Shown here: positions 21,701 to 31,183 of the stretch, in pieces
How positions within the stretch are numbered: the first letter of the stretch is position 1
Layout of the letters: the number at the start of each line of letters is the position of its first letter
Source: Pseudonocardia hydrocarbonoxydans
GTDB taxonomy: Bacteria; Actinomycetota; Actinomycetes; Mycobacteriales; Pseudonocardiaceae
Length of the DNA stretch: 64,000 nucleotides
Assembly: GCF_006539565.1 (NCBI RefSeq)
Contig: NZ_BJNG01000006.1
Span: 1-64,000 of the forward strand
Direction: 5' to 3'
Translations under genes and position numbers: made by a program
The notes under the pieces: generated by a model
Seen by the model: the letters and a program-made list of their open reading frames with translations, nothing else
Databases searched by the model: none
Told to the model about the DNA's origin: nothing

Positions 21701-23122
21701 TCAGCCCATGTCCTCCTCACCCAGGCGGTGGACCCGGATGAGGTTCGTGGAGCCCGCGGTGCCGGGCGGCGACCCGGCGACGATCACGACGAGGTCGCCG
21801 GGCTGGAAGCGCTCGATCGAGAGCATCGCGTGGTCGACCTGGCGCACCATGGCGTCGGTGGACTCCACGAAGTCGACGAGGAAGGTCTCGACGCCCCAGC
21901 TCATCGCGAGCTGGCTGCGCACCTCGGGTGTCGGGGTGAAGGCCAGCAGCGGGAGCCGGGTGTGCAGCCGCGAGAGCCGCCGCACGGTGTCGCCGGACTG
22001 GGTGAAGGCGACGATCGCGCGGGCGGAGAGCCGCTCGCCGACGTCACGCGCGGCGTAGGACAGCACGCCGCGCTTGGTGCGGGGCACGTGGTTGAGCGGC
22101 GGCACCGTCACCGGCCCGTCCTCGACGGCCTCGATGATCTGCGCCATCGTGCGGACGGTCTTGATCGGGTAGCGGCCGACGCCGGTCTCGCCCGAGAGCA
22201 TCACCGCGTCGGCGCCGTCGAGGACGGCGTTGGCGACGTCGGAGGCCTCGGCGCGGGTCGGGCGCGAGTTGGTGATCATCGACTCCAGCATCTGGGTCGC
22301 GACGATCACCGGCTTCGCGTTCTCGCGCGCGATCTGGATGGCGCGCTTCTGCACCAGCGGCACGTGCTCCAGCGGCAGCTCGACGCCGAGGTCGCCGCGG
22401 GCGACCATCACACCGTCGAAGGCCAGCACGATGGCCTCCAGGTTGTCGACGGCCTCGGGCTTCTCCAGCTTCGCGACGACCGGCAGGCGCGCCCCGCGCG
22501 CGTCCATGATCTTGTGGACGAGGTCGATGTCGGCCGGGCTGCGCACGAACGACAGCGCGATGACGTCGACGCGCAGGTCGAGGGCGAACTCCAGGTCACC
22601 GATGTCCTTGTCCGACAGCGCCGGAACCGAGACGTTCATGCCGGGCAGCGAGATGCCCTTGTTGTCGCTGACCGGGCCGCCCTCGGTGACCCGGCAGACG
22701 ACGTCGAGGCCCTCGACCGCGGTGACCCGCAGGCCGACCTTCCCGTCGTCGACGAGCAGGCGGTCTCCCGCGCGGGCGTCGTCGGCGAGGCCCGTGTAGG
22801 TGGTGGAGACGCGGTCGTGGGTGCCGGCGACGTCCTCGACGGTGATCCGCACCTCCTCACCGGTACGCCACTCCGTGGGGCCCGCGGCGAAGCGGCCCAG
22901 ACGGATCTTGGGACCCTGCAGGTCGGCGAGGATCCCGACGGCCCGGCCCTCGGCGTCGGCGGCCTCGCGGACCATCTCGTAGACGCGCTTGTGGTCGTCG
23001 CGGCTGCCGTGGCTGAAGTTGAGGCGGGCCACGTCCATCCCCGCCTGGACGAGCTCCCGGATGCGGTCCGGGGTGGCGGTGGCGGGACCGATGGTGCAGA
23101 CGATTTTGGTGCGTCGGGTCAC
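21701..23122 (-). CDS. pyk: Pyruvate kinase
   Basis: A 473-residue glycolytic enzyme turning phosphoenolpyruvate and ADP into pyruvate and ATP. It begins TRRTKIVCTIGPATATPDRI; the active site includes ARLNFSHGSRDDH, the catalytic Lys in VVAKLEKPEAVDNL and MVARGDLGVELPLE. The C-terminal alpha/beta domain (IVAFTQSGDTVRRLSRL) is complete. The GTG start has a TAGACT box (23131-23136) 8 nt upstream, giving a nearly leaderless message. Confidence 0.96.
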   Translation of the reverse strand: MTRRTKIVCTIGPATATPDRIRELVQAGMDVARLNFSHGSRDDHKRVYEMVREAADAEGRAVGILADLQGPKIRLGRFAAGPTEWRTGEEVRITVEDVAGTHDRVSTTYTGLADDARAGDRLLVDDGKVGLRVTAVEGLDVVCRVTEGGPVSDNKGISLPGMNVSVPALSDKDIGDLEFALDLRVDVIALSFVRSPADIDLVHKIMDARGARLPVVAKLEKPEAVDNLEAIVLAFDGVMVARGDLGVELPLEHVPLVQKRAIQIARENAKPVIVATQMLESMITNSRPTRAEASDVANAVLDGADAVMLSGETGVGRYPIKTVRTMAQIIEAVEDGPVTVPPLNHVPRTKRGVLSYAARDVGERLSARAIVAFTQSGDTVRRLSRLHTRLPLLAFTPTPEVRSQLAMSWGVETFLVDFVESTDAMVRQVDHAMLSIERFQPGDLVVIVAGSPPGTAGSTNLIRVHRLGEEDMG

Positions 23123-23182
23123 AGCAGCGGAGTCTAGACCCGACTCTGGAACGATCAGGAAGGCCGGTCGGTGAACATCCGC

Positions 23183-23818
23183 CTACCGCCTCGGCTGCTC
23201 GCTCGGGCCCACGTGGTCGTCCAGCCACTCGGTGAGCGGGACCAGCAGCCGCCAGGTCGCGACGACCCGGTCGAGGGCCTGCGCGGAGTGCAGCGCGTCG
23301 TCGGGCGGCCACTCGCGCCACCCGTAGAGCCCCTTGTGCCGCAACAGGTCCAGCCGGGGGTGCTCCGGGTCGACGCCGCGCGGGCGGGTCTTGAGCCGCT
23401 CCCCCGCCGTCGCGATCCCGGCCTGCTCCAGCGCCGCGAGGCGGGCCTGCAGGTCGGTGCCGCGGCGCTCGTCGTCGACCGCGGCACGGAAGCGCGCGAC
23501 CTGGTCGGGGGCCATCCGGTAGTAGCCGCCCGCGGCCATCAGCCCCGCGCTGCCGACCTGGACGTAGAAGCCGCCCGCGGTGGCCCCGCAGTGCGTCTTG
23601 TACGGGGTCTTGTCCTTGGAGAACCGCACGTCGCGGAACGGGCGGAAGACCTTGCCGGGCCCGAACTCCGGCTCGCACGCGGCGAGCAGCGCCAGCATCG
23701 GCGCGCGGACGTCGCGCTCGTAGGTCTCGCGGCGGTCGGTCCAGTAGGCCTTCGAGTTGTCGACGAGCAGGCCGTCGTAGAACTCCACGGCGTACTCGCC
23801 GAACCCGGTGAACGCCAT
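23183..23818 (-). CDS. DUF2461/TIGR02453-family protein
   Basis: A 211-residue protein of the DUF2461 family (TIGR02453). Diagnostic segments are FYDGLLVDNSKAYWTDRRETYE at the start, FRPFRDVRFSKDKTPYKTH in the middle and GGYYRMAPDQVARFR. The biochemical role of this widespread family is unknown. The ATG lies 2 bp after the lgt stop codon, so it is probably translated from the lgt transcript. No signal peptide or membrane segment is visible. Confidence 0.85.
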   Translation of the reverse strand: MAFTGFGEYAVEFYDGLLVDNSKAYWTDRRETYERDVRAPMLALLAACEPEFGPGKVFRPFRDVRFSKDKTPYKTHCGATAGGFYVQVGSAGLMAAGGYYRMAPDQVARFRAAVDDERRGTDLQARLAALEQAGIATAGERLKTRPRGVDPEHPRLDLLRHKGLYGWREWPPDDALHSAQALDRVVATWRLLVPLTEWLDDHVGPSEQPRR

Positions 23819-23820
23819 CG

Positions 23821-24810
23821 TCAGGGGGTGCGCCCGGAGCGGGCGGAGCCGGGCTCGGGTCCTGCCGGGTCGGGGTCGGCCCCCTCGTCGGGGACGGCGA
23901 CGGCGTCGGTGCCGTCCGGGTCCGGGGTGTCCGGTTCACCGGCCGGCGGCTGCAGCACCTCCCGCCCACGGGGGGCCAGCACGAAGTAGGCCAGGGCGGC
24001 GACCAGCACGACGACCGACACCACGTTGTTGATCCGGACCCCGCCGAACACCTCGGTGGCCGGGTCGGTGCGCATCAGCTCGATCCAGAACCGGCCGACG
24101 CAGTACGCCGCGACGTAGAGCGCGAACGCCCGCCCGTGCCCGAGCCGGAACCGGCGGTCGGCCCACACCACGAGCGCGGCGACGGCGAGGTTCCAGAGCA
24201 GCTCGTAGAGGAAGGTGGGATGGAAGACCCCGATCGGCGTGGTGTCCAGCGCGACGCCGTTGAGCGGGTCGGCCACCCCGCTCACCGGGTCGACGCGCTC
24301 GTAGATCTCCAGGCCCCACGGCAGGTCGGTCGGGCCGCCGTAGAGCTCCTGGTTGAACCAGTTGCCCAGCCGCCCGATGGCCTGCGCCACCACGATGCCC
24401 GGCGCCACGACGTCGGCGAAGAACGGCAGCGGCACACCCCGGCGGCGGCAGCCGATCCAGGCCCCGACCGCGCCGAACGCCACCGCGCCCCAGATGCCCA
24501 GCCCGCCCTGCCAGATGTAGAGCGCCTCGATCGGGTTGCGCCCGGGGCCGAAGTAGGTCGGCCAGTCGGTGGCGACGTGGTAGAGCCGCCCGCCCACCAG
24601 CCCGAACGGCACCGCGAACACCGCCACGTCGGTGACGACGCCGGACTCGCCCCCGCGTGCGACGAACCGCCGCTCGCTCCAGGTGACGGCCACGACGATG
24701 CCCGCAATGATGCACAGCGCGTACGCCCGGATCGGGATCGGGCCGAGCATCCACACCCCACGGTCGGGGCTCGGGATGGCGGCCAGCACGGCGGTCACGA
24801 CAGGGCTCAC
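23821..24810 (-). CDS. lgt: Prolipoprotein diacylglyceryl transferase Lgt
   Basis: A 329-residue integral membrane enzyme that moves diacylglycerol from phosphatidylglycerol onto the lipobox cysteine of prolipoproteins. Motifs include VGGRLYHVATDWP and the Lgt signature GRLGNWFNQELYG. There are about seven membrane helices. The last 65 residues are an acidic, Pro-rich tail (PDPDGTDAVAVPDEG), an extension often found in actinobacterial Lgt. The GTG lies exactly 7 nt after a TAGCGT box (24818-24823), so the mRNA is probably leaderless; a longer upstream frame overlapping trpA is rejected. DUF2461 follows. Confidence 0.95.
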   Translation of the reverse strand: MSPVVTAVLAAIPSPDRGVWMLGPIPIRAYALCIIAGIVVAVTWSERRFVARGGESGVVTDVAVFAVPFGLVGGRLYHVATDWPTYFGPGRNPIEALYIWQGGLGIWGAVAFGAVGAWIGCRRRGVPLPFFADVVAPGIVVAQAIGRLGNWFNQELYGGPTDLPWGLEIYERVDPVSGVADPLNGVALDTTPIGVFHPTFLYELLWNLAVAALVVWADRRFRLGHGRAFALYVAAYCVGRFWIELMRTDPATEVFGGVRINNVVSVVVLVAALAYFVLAPRGREVLQPPAGEPDTPDPDGTDAVAVPDEGADPDPAGPEPGSARSGRTP

Positions 24811-24817
24811 GCCCCCC

Positions 24818-24823
24818 ACGCTA
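24818..24823 (-). promoter_or_regulatory. Leaderless -10 box TAGCGT for lgt
   Basis: TAGCGT, then 7 nt, then GTG at 24810-24808 on the minus strand. lgt is therefore transcribed separately from trpA just upstream. Confidence 0.65.
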
Positions 24824-24856
24824 GCGTCCCGCCCCGCGGCGGTCCGGGTGGGGGCG

Positions 24857-25663
24857 TCAGGCCGGGGTGGGGGCCGGGCGGCCCGCGCGCGCGACGCCGT
24901 CCGCCAGCTCCGTCGCCAGCGCCCGCACCCCGTCGACGCCGCCGGTCTCCGCGGCCGTGACGAAGGCCGAGCCCACGATGACGCCGTCGGCGAACCCGGC
25001 GACCTCCGCGGCCTGCGCACCGGAGCGCACCCCCAGCCCGACGCCGATCGGCAGCGAGGTGTGGGCGCGGCAGCGCGCGACGACCCCCGACGCCGCCCCG
25101 CCCACGGCGTCACGCGCGCCGGTGACGCCCATGACCGAGGTGGCGTAGACGAAGCCCCGGGACGCGGCCGTCGTGGACGCGATCCGCTCCTCCGTCGACG
25201 ACGGCGCGACCAGGAAGATCCGGTCCAGGCCGTGGGCGTCGGAGGCCGCCAGCCACTCGTCGGCCTCGTCGGGGATGAGGTCGGGGGTGATCAGGCCCAG
25301 CCCGCCCGCGGAGGCGAGGTCGCGGGCGAAGGCGTCGACGCCGTAGCGCAGCACCGGGTTGAAGTAGGTCATGACGACCGCGCGCCCGCCCGCCGCCGTG
25401 ACGCGCTCGACGACCGTCAGCAGGTCGCGCAGCCGGAACCCGGCCCGCAGCGCGGTCTCGGCGGCGGCCTGGATCGTGGGCCCGTCCATCACGGGGTCGG
25501 AGTAGGGCACGCCGATCTCCAGCAGGTCGCACCCCCCGTCGACCATCGCGTTCAGCAGGTCGACCGACCCGTCGACGGTCGGGTACCCGGCCGGCAGGTA
25601 GCCGATCAGCGCCCCCCGCCCCTGCTCCCGGCACCCCGCGAAGACCGACCCGACGCCGCTCAT
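24857..25663 (-). CDS. trpA: Tryptophan synthase alpha chain
   Basis: A 268-residue TIM-barrel subunit that splits indole-3-glycerol phosphate to indole and glyceraldehyde 3-phosphate. The catalytic Glu lies in [19 protein letters not shown], with the second acid in [14 protein letters not shown] binds phosphate. ATG overlaps the trpB stop (ATGA), the usual trpBA coupling, and the product forms the alpha2-beta2 complex with TrpB. Length is normal. Confidence 0.96.
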   Translation of the reverse strand: MSGVGSVFAGCREQGRGALIGYLPAGYPTVDGSVDLLNAMVDGGCDLLEIGVPYSDPVMDGPTIQAAAETALRAGFRLRDLLTVVERVTAAGGRAVVMTYFNPVLRYGVDAFARDLASAGGLGLITPDLIPDEADEWLAASDAHGLDRIFLVAPSSTEERIASTTAASRGFVYATSVMGVTGARDAVGGAASGVVARCRAHTSLPIGVGLGVRSGAQAAEVAGFADGVIVGSAFVTAAETGGVDGVRALATELADGVARAGRPAPTPA

Positions 25664-27012
25664 CGCTGCACGCTCCCCGTGTCGGCGCCCGCGGGCGACG
25701 GCTCGTCGGCCAGCGTGCGGTCGGCCGTCGCGCCCTCGGCGATCGCGGTGCCGCTGGCGTCCTGCGCGCTCTCCCCCTCGGCGATCATCCCGAACCACTT
25801 CGCCGCCGTGTCGACGTCCTTGTCACCGCGCCCGGAGAGGTTCACCAGCACGATCCCGTCGGGCCCCAGCTCGCGCCCGAGCCGCAGCGCCCCGGCGATC
25901 GCGTGCGCCGACTCGATCGCCGGGATGATCCCCTCCGTGCGGCACAGCAGCGCGAAGGCGTCCATCGCCTCGGCGTCGGTGACCGGCTCGTAGGTGGCGC
26001 GGCCGAGGTCCTTGAGCAGGGCGTGCTCGGGGCCGACACCGGGGTAGTCGAGCCCCGCGGAGATCGAGTACGACTCGCTGGTCTGGCCGTCGGTGTCCTG
26101 CAGCAGGTAGCTCATGGCCCCGTGCAGCGCGCCGGGCGAGCCCTCGCTCAGCGTGGCGCCGTGCCGACCGGTCTCGACGCCGTCACCGCCGGGCTCGAAG
26201 CCCACCAGGCGCACGGCGGGATCGTCGAGGAAGGCGTGGAAGATCCCGATCGCGTTGGAGCCGCCGCCGACGCAGGCCGCGACGGCGTCGGGCAGCCGGC
26301 CCGTCATCGCCTGCACCTGCTCGCGCGCCTCCAGCCCGATGACGCGGTGGAAGTCGCGCACCATCGTCGGGAACGGGTGCGGGCCGGCGACGGTGCCGAG
26401 CAGGTAGTGCGTCTCGTCGACGTTCGTGACCCAGTCGCGCAGCGCCTCGTTGATCGCGTCCTTGAGCGTCCGGGACCCGGTCTTCACCGGGATCACGGTG
26501 GCGCCGAGCAGCCGCATCCGGGCGACGTTGAGCGCCTGCCGCTCGGTGTCGACCTCGCCCATGTAGACGACGCACTCCAGGCCCAGCAGCGCGCACGCGG
26601 TGGCCGTGGCGACACCGTGCTGGCCCGCCCCGGTCTCGGCGATGACGCGGGACTTGCCCATCCGCTTCGTCAGCAACGCCTGACCCAGCACGTTGTTGAT
26701 CTTGTGGGAGCCGGTGTGGTTGAGGTCCTCGCGCTTGAGCAGGATCCGCGCCCCGCCCGCGTGCTCCGCGAGCCGCGTGGCGTCGGTGAGCGGCGACGGG
26801 CGGCCGGAGTAGTCGCGGTGCAGCCGGTCGAGCTCGTCGAGGAACCCCCGGTCGGCGCGGGCCTTCTCGTAGGCCACGGCCAGCTCGTCCAGCGCCGCGA
26901 TCAGCGCCTCCGGCACGAACCGGCCGCCGTAGCGACCGAAGTGGCCGCGCTCGTCGGGCTCGTGTCCCGAGGGCGTCTCGATGCCCTCGCTGGCCTTCAC
27001 GGAGGTACTCAC
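25660..27012 (-). CDS. trpB: Tryptophan synthase beta chain
   Basis: A 450-residue PLP enzyme that joins indole and serine to tryptophan. The PLP lysine is in [17 protein letters not shown]; the phosphate loop is [10 protein letters not shown]. Compared with the usual length of about 400-420 residues it has a C-terminal tail of about 40 residues after [11 protein letters not shown], of no known role. GTG start with a TAGGCT box (27019-27024) 6 nt upstream, so trpB-trpA may have their own leaderless promoter in addition to read-through from trpC, whose stop lies 14 bp upstream. Confidence 0.96.
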   Translation of the reverse strand: MSTSVKASEGIETPSGHEPDERGHFGRYGGRFVPEALIAALDELAVAYEKARADRGFLDELDRLHRDYSGRPSPLTDATRLAEHAGGARILLKREDLNHTGSHKINNVLGQALLTKRMGKSRVIAETGAGQHGVATATACALLGLECVVYMGEVDTERQALNVARMRLLGATVIPVKTGSRTLKDAINEALRDWVTNVDETHYLLGTVAGPHPFPTMVRDFHRVIGLEAREQVQAMTGRLPDAVAACVGGGSNAIGIFHAFLDDPAVRLVGFEPGGDGVETGRHGATLSEGSPGALHGAMSYLLQDTDGQTSESYSISAGLDYPGVGPEHALLKDLGRATYEPVTDAEAMDAFALLCRTEGIIPAIESAHAIAGALRLGRELGPDGIVLVNLSGRGDKDVDTAAKWFGMIAEGESAQDASGTAIAEGATADRTLADEPSPAGADTGSVQR

Positions 27013-27018
27013 CCCGGA

Positions 27019-27024
27019 AGCCTA
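27019..27024 (-). promoter_or_regulatory. Leaderless -10 box TAGGCT for trpB
   Basis: TAGGCT followed by 6 nt and the GTG at 27012-27010. It lies in the short trpC-trpB gap. Confidence 0.55.
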
Positions 27025-27025
27025 G

Positions 27026-27856
27026 TCAACGGACCATTCGCGAGCACGAGGGATGGAAACCCGCCGCCACCAGCCCGCGCACCGCGGCGCGCGGGTCTCC
27101 GCTGGTGACCAGGCCCTCGCCGACCAGCACCGCGTCGGCGCCCCATCCGGCGTAGGTCAGCAGGTCACCCGGGCCGCGGACGCCCGACTCGGCGACCCGC
27201 ATGACCTCGCTCGGCAGCCCCGGCGCGATCTGCCCGAACACCGTCCGGTCGACCTCGAGGGTGTGCAGGTTGCGCGCGTTGACCCCGATGACCTTGGCCC
27301 CCGCCTCCAGCGCGCGGTCGGCCTCCTCCTCGGTGTGCACCTCCACCAGTGCGGTCATCCCGAGGGACTCCACGCGGTCGAGCAGCGAGTCGAGCGCGTT
27401 CTGCTCCAGCGCGGCGACGATCAGCAGCACCAGGTCGGCACCGTAGGCCCGGGCCTCGTGGACCTGGTAGGGGCTGACGACGAAGTCCTTGCGCAGCACC
27501 GGCACGTCGACGACGGCCCGCACCGCCGCGAGGTCGGCGAGCGAGCCGCCGAAGCGCCGCTCCTCGGTGAGCACGCTGATCACCCGCGCCCCGCCCTCGG
27601 CGTAGGACGCCGCGAGCTCGGCCGGGTCGGCGATCGATGCCAGGTCGCCCTTGGACGGGCTGCGGCGCTTGACCTCGGCGATCACGCCGATCCCCGGGGC
27701 CTGCAGGGCGGCCATCACGTCGCGGGCCGGGGCGGCCGCGGCCGCGCGCCGCTTGATCTCGGCGAAGTCGACGGCGGCCTCGCGGACCGCGAGATCGGCG
27801 CGGACGCCGTCCACGATGGAATCGAGAACACTTCCGCCTGCACTGCTGTGATCCAC
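27026..27856 (-). CDS. trpC: Indole-3-glycerol phosphate synthase
   Basis: A 276-residue TIM-barrel enzyme that closes the indole ring from CdRP. Conserved segments are [18 protein letters not shown] at the N-terminus, [15 protein letters not shown] with the catalytic Lys, [12 protein letters not shown] and [15 protein letters not shown]. It is a single-function protein without a TrpF half, as in other actinobacteria. GTG start with GGAAGGGGG about 10 nt upstream; an internal GTG at VLDS is an alternative. A TAGCAT box (27914-27919) may give an extra promoter. Confidence 0.95.
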   Translation of the reverse strand: MDHSSAGGSVLDSIVDGVRADLAVREAAVDFAEIKRRAAAAAPARDVMAALQAPGIGVIAEVKRRSPSKGDLASIADPAELAASYAEGGARVISVLTEERRFGGSLADLAAVRAVVDVPVLRKDFVVSPYQVHEARAYGADLVLLIVAALEQNALDSLLDRVESLGMTALVEVHTEEEADRALEAGAKVIGVNARNLHTLEVDRTVFGQIAPGLPSEVMRVAESGVRGPGDLLTYAGWGADAVLVGEGLVTSGDPRAAVRGLVAAGFHPSCSRMVR

Positions 27857-27916
27857 GCGGTATCGCCCCCTTCCGGGATCTCACCTGTCGGGCCGGATCT
27901 TCACGCGCCCGTCATG

Positions 27917-28447
27917 CTAGCCAGGCCCCGCCGTCGGGTCCCGACCGGCGTCGAGGTCCTGCCAGGCGGCACGGTCCGGGTCGGACGGCGCCGGGCGCGC
28001 CCCGGGGGCGGCGTAGCGGGCCCCCAGCCGGGGCAGCCGCCGCTCCCGCATCAGCACCACCAGCCCTGCGGCCACCAGCAGTAACCCCCCGACCACGGCC
28101 AGCAACGGTGCCGCCGTCGTGCCGGCCGCGGTGAGCAGGGACGCCACCGCGGACACCGCGACCGCCGCACCCGCGAGCACCAGCAGCCCGCCGACGACCC
28201 GCCGCAGCGGGCCCCCGGTCGCGACCACCCCCGCCACCCCGGCCAGCGCGAGCAGCGCGACCCCGCCGAACGCGGGCCGGGCCTGCGCCCCCGTCACCTC
28301 GACGACCTGCTGCCCGCCCCCGGGCACCGCCTCGGTGACCCGGTACCAGACGGCCTGCGACCCGCCCCACAGCGCGGCCGCCGCCGCGACCAGCCCGGCA
28401 CAGACCGGGCCCAGCAGCCGGGACCGCCCGGGCGGGGCCGCGGTCAC
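27917..28447 (-). CDS. Trp biosynthesis-associated membrane protein
   Basis: A 176-residue protein with four hydrophobic helices (residues about 12-28, 58-73, 82-103 and 112-133) and a charged C-terminal tail. Position between trpE and trpC and the helix pattern match the TIGR02234 family of actinobacterial trp operons; its role is unknown. GTG overlaps the stop of trpE (GTGA), so it is coupled to anthranilate synthase production. The external loop after helix 1 ([13 protein letters not shown]) is the best conserved part I recognise. Confidence 0.82.
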   Translation of the reverse strand: MTAAPPGRSRLLGPVCAGLVAAAAALWGGSQAVWYRVTEAVPGGGQQVVEVTGAQARPAFGGVALLALAGVAGVVATGGPLRRVVGGLLVLAGAAVAVSAVASLLTAAGTTAAPLLAVVGGLLLVAAGLVVLMRERRLPRLGARYAAPGARPAPSDPDRAAWQDLDAGRDPTAGPG

Positions 28448-30057
28448 GCCGCCCCGTCGCCCGCCGGCCGCCCGGCCGCCGGCCCCGTGCGCGGCTCCGC
28501 GAGCGTCGCCGCCGGCCCCGTGCGCGGCTCCGCGAGCGTCGCCGCCGTGGCCACCGCCGACAGCACCGCCCGCGCCTTGTTCAGGCACTCCGCGTCCTCC
28601 GCGACCGGGTCGGAGTCGGCCACGATCCCGCCCCCGGCCTGCACGTAGGCGACCCCGTCGCGGATCAGGGCGGTGCGGATCGCGATCGCGGTGTCGGCGT
28701 TGCCGGCGAAGTCGAGGTAGCCGACGATGCCGCCGTAGAGCCCGCGCCGGGTCGGCTCCAGCTCCTCGATGATCGCCATCGCGCGCGGCTTCGGCGCCCC
28801 GGACAGCGTGCCCGCCGGGAAGCAGGCCGTGACGGCGTCGACGGCGTTGCGGTCGGCCCGCAGCCGGCCGGTCACCGTGGACACCAGGTGCATCACGTGG
28901 CTGTAGCGCTCCACCGAGAAGAACGAGTGCACCTTGACGGTGCCCGGCTCGCAGACCCGCCCGAGGTCGTTGCGCCCGAGGTCGACGAGCATGACGTGCT
29001 CGGCGCGCTCCTTCTCGTCGGTGCGCAGGTCCTTCTCCAGCTGGAGGTCCTCCTCCTCGGTGGCCCCGCGCCAGCGCGTGCCGGCGATCGGGTGCGTGGT
29101 GGCCACCCCGTCGACGACGGTGACCAGCGCCTCCGGGGAGGACCCGACGATGTGGAAGCGGCCGCCGTCGGCCGCCTCCAGGTTGAGCAGGTACATGTAC
29201 GGGCTGGGGTTGGTGGCGCGCAGGACGCGGTAGACGTCGAGCGGGTCGGCGTCGCACGCGGTCTCGAAGCGCTGCGACACCACCACCTGGAACGCCTCCC
29301 CCGCCCGGATCTGCTCCTTGGCCACCTCGACGGCCGCGTGGTGCTGCGCGGGGGTGCGCCGCCGGAGGAAGTCGGGCTCGGCGGGCGCGTACACCGCCAC
29401 CGTGGACGGGGCGGGCGCGGCCAGCTCGGCGGTCATCCGGTCCAGCCGGGCCACGGCGTCGTCGTAGGCCTCGTCGACGCGCTCGTCGGAGGCGTCCCAG
29501 TTGATCGCGTTGGCGATCAGCGTGATCGTGCCCTCGTGGTGGTCGACGGCCGCGAGGTCGGTGGCCAGCAGCATCACCAGCTCGGGGACGCCCATGTCGT
29601 CCGCGGCGAGCGCCGGCAGCCGCTCCAGCCTGCGCACGACGTCGTAGCCGAGGTAGCCGACCATCCCGCCGGTCAGCGGCGGCAGCCCGGGCAGCGGCTC
29701 GCTGTGCAGCTCCTCCACGACGGTGCGCAGGACGGCCAGCGGGTCGCCGTCGGTGGGCAGCCCGGCCGGGACGTCACCGGTCCACACCGCCGAGCCGTCG
29801 ACGACGGTCAGCGCGGCCGCCGACCGCGCACCGACGAACGACCACCGCGACCAGGACCGCCCGTTCTCCGCGGACTCGAGCAGGAACGTGCCGGGACGGT
29901 CACCGGCCAGCTTGCGGAAGACCCCGACGGGGGTCTCGTCGTCGGCGAGCAGGCGGCGGGCGACCGGGATGACCCGGTGCCCCACCGCCAGCGCGCGGAA
30001 CTCCTCACGGCTGGGGGTGACCGCGCCCAGGGTGCGGGCGGCGAACAGTGCGGTCAT
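28444..30057 (-). CDS. trpE: Anthranilate synthase component I
   Basis: A 537-residue chorismate-using enzyme, the first committed step to tryptophan, working with a TrpG glutaminase not found here. The feedback-inhibition motif LLESAE is near residue 60, so allosteric control by tryptophan is expected. Catalytic core: [32 protein letters not shown] and [14 protein letters not shown] with GAGAGGA upstream. The C-terminus carries an odd tandem repeat ([11 protein letters not shown] twice) encoded by a 33-bp direct repeat. No leader peptide with Trp codons was found upstream. Confidence 0.95.
   Translation of the reverse strand: MTALFAARTLGAVTPSREEFRALAVGHRVIPVARRLLADDETPVGVFRKLAGDRPGTFLLESAENGRSWSRWSFVGARSAAALTVVDGSAVWTGDVPAGLPTDGDPLAVLRTVVEELHSEPLPGLPPLTGGMVGYLGYDVVRRLERLPALAADDMGVPELVMLLATDLAAVDHHEGTITLIANAINWDASDERVDEAYDDAVARLDRMTAELAAPAPSTVAVYAPAEPDFLRRRTPAQHHAAVEVAKEQIRAGEAFQVVVSQRFETACDADPLDVYRVLRATNPSPYMYLLNLEAADGGRFHIVGSSPEALVTVVDGVATTHPIAGTRWRGATEEEDLQLEKDLRTDEKERAEHVMLVDLGRNDLGRVCEPGTVKVHSFFSVERYSHVMHLVSTVTGRLRADRNAVDAVTACFPAGTLSGAPKPRAMAIIEELEPTRRGLYGGIVGYLDFAGNADTAIAIRTALIRDGVAYVQAGGGIVADSDPVAEDAECLNKARAVLSAVATAATLAEPRTGPAATLAEPRTGPAAGRPAGDGAA
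28475..28540. repeat. 33-bp tandem direct repeat in trpE 3' end
   Basis: Two identical 33-bp units (28475-28507 and 28508-28540), followed by the first 6 bp of a third. Being 11 codons long, it keeps frame and duplicates 11 residues at the TrpE C-terminus. Confidence 0.9.
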
Positions 30058-30128
30058 GCGGGCATCCTCTCAAACGACCCGGGCCCCGGACGGCGAGGCG
30101 GCCGCCCGGCCGGCGCGCACCCTCGTGG

Positions 30129-30156
30129 CCCCGCGCGCACGCTCGACGGTGCGCGC
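30129..30156 (+). repeat. GC-rich palindromic element, copy A
   Basis: 28 bp identical at 27 of 28 positions to 56241-56268. The core is GCGCGCAC ... GTGCGCGC around a TCGA centre, and a further GTGCGCG follows at 30168-30174 as in the other copy. It lies between divergent trpE and the TetR gene. Confidence 0.75.
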
Positions 30157-30212
30157 GTGGCCGGGACGTGCGCGCGGAGCCGGGCGGCGGGCGCTGCGCG
30201 ACAATGCCGGGC

Positions 30213-30818
30213 GTGGCCGTCCCCCAGGAACCCGCCCGGCGCCGCGGCCGCCGCCGCAGTGGGGCCGACACGCGGGAGCAGGTGCTCACCGCCGCCCGGG
30301 CCGCGTTCGCCGAGCGCGGCTACGACGGGGCGACCGTGCGGCACATCGCCGAGCGGGCCGGTGTCGACGCGGCGATGGTCCACCACTGGTTCGGCTCCAA
30401 GGACGCCCTGTTCACCGCGTCGCTGGACATCCCGCTCGATCCGGCGGCCGTGTTCCCCGAGCTGCTGCACGGCCCCCGCGACCAGCTCGGCGAGCGGCTC
30501 GTCACGCGTTTCCTCACGCTCTGGGACGCCACCGGGGGCGCCCCGCTGGCGTCGATGCTGCGCAGCGTCGCCGCGCACGACGACGCCGCACGGATGCTGC
30601 GCGACTTCGTGACCCGGGTGATCCTCACCCGGGTCGTCGCGACGCTCGGGCCCGACCAGCCCGACCTGCGGGCGGCGCTGGTCGGGTCGCAGCTCATCGG
30701 GCTCGGCATGGCCCGCTACGTCGTGAAGCTGGAGCCGCTCGCCTCGGCCGACCACGCGACGGTGGTGGCCGCGGTGGCGCCGACGGTGCAGCGCTACCTG
30801 ACGGGCCCGCTCGGCTGA
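30213..30818 (+). CDS. TetR-family transcriptional regulator
   Basis: A 201-residue regulator. Residues 15-62 are the DNA-binding domain ([20 protein letters not shown], then [20 protein letters not shown]). The rest is an all-helical ligand domain of the TetR_C type with no recognisable ligand. GTG at 30213 is preferred because GACAAT lies 7 nt upstream; an ATG three codons earlier (30204) is the alternative. It is divergent from trpE, with a repeated GC-rich element between, and its 3' end overlaps hisI by 25 bp on the opposite strand. Target genes cannot be read from sequence. Confidence 0.85.
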   Translation: MAVPQEPARRRGRRRSGADTREQVLTAARAAFAERGYDGATVRHIAERAGVDAAMVHHWFGSKDALFTASLDIPLDPAAVFPELLHGPRDQLGERLVTRFLTLWDATGGAPLASMLRSVAAHDDAARMLRDFVTRVILTRVVATLGPDQPDLRAALVGSQLIGLGMARYVVKLEPLASADHATVVAAVAPTVQRYLTGPLG

Positions 30819-31183
30819 GCGTCGGCCGGCGCCAGCAGCACGTCGGCGTCGAAGCAGGTGCGGGTGCCGGTGTGACAGGCCGGGCCCGTCTGGTCGACCA
30901 CGACCACGACCGCGTCGCCGTCGCAGTCCAGGCGCACCTCGTGCACGGCCTGGGCGTGCCCGGAGCTCTCGCCCTTGACCCAGTACTCCTCCCGGGAGCG
31001 CGACCAGTACGTGGCGCGGCGGGTGGTCAGCGTGCGGTGCAGCGCCTCGTCGTCCATCCAGGCGACCATCAGCACCTCGCCGGTGCCGCGCTGCTGGGCC
31101 ACCGCGCAGACCAGCCCGTCGGCGTCGCGCTTGAGCCGGGCCGCGATCGCCGGGTCGAGCCGGGAGTCGAGCACGCGGGTCAT
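30794..31183 (-). CDS. hisI: Phosphoribosyl-AMP cyclohydrolase
   Basis: A 129-residue Zn/Mg enzyme opening the purine ring of PR-AMP, third step of histidine synthesis. [34 protein letters not shown] and the metal-binding cysteines in DCDGD and [10 protein letters not shown] are visible. It is the single-domain form without the HisE half, normal for actinobacteria. ATG overlaps the hisF stop (ATGA). The 3' end overlaps the convergent TetR gene by 25 bp. Confidence 0.95.
   Translation of the reverse strand: MTRVLDSRLDPAIAARLKRDADGLVCAVAQQRGTGEVLMVAWMDDEALHRTLTTRRATYWSRSREEYWVKGESSGHAQAVHEVRLDCDGDAVVVVVDQTGPACHTGTRTCFDADVLLAPADAQPSGPVR

Noticed and set aside
30058..30212. A trp attenuator or T-box upstream of trpE
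   Set aside because: The minus strand of this stretch has no Trp codons in any frame and no recognisable T-box sequence; the hairpin-forming part is the repeated GC-rich element.
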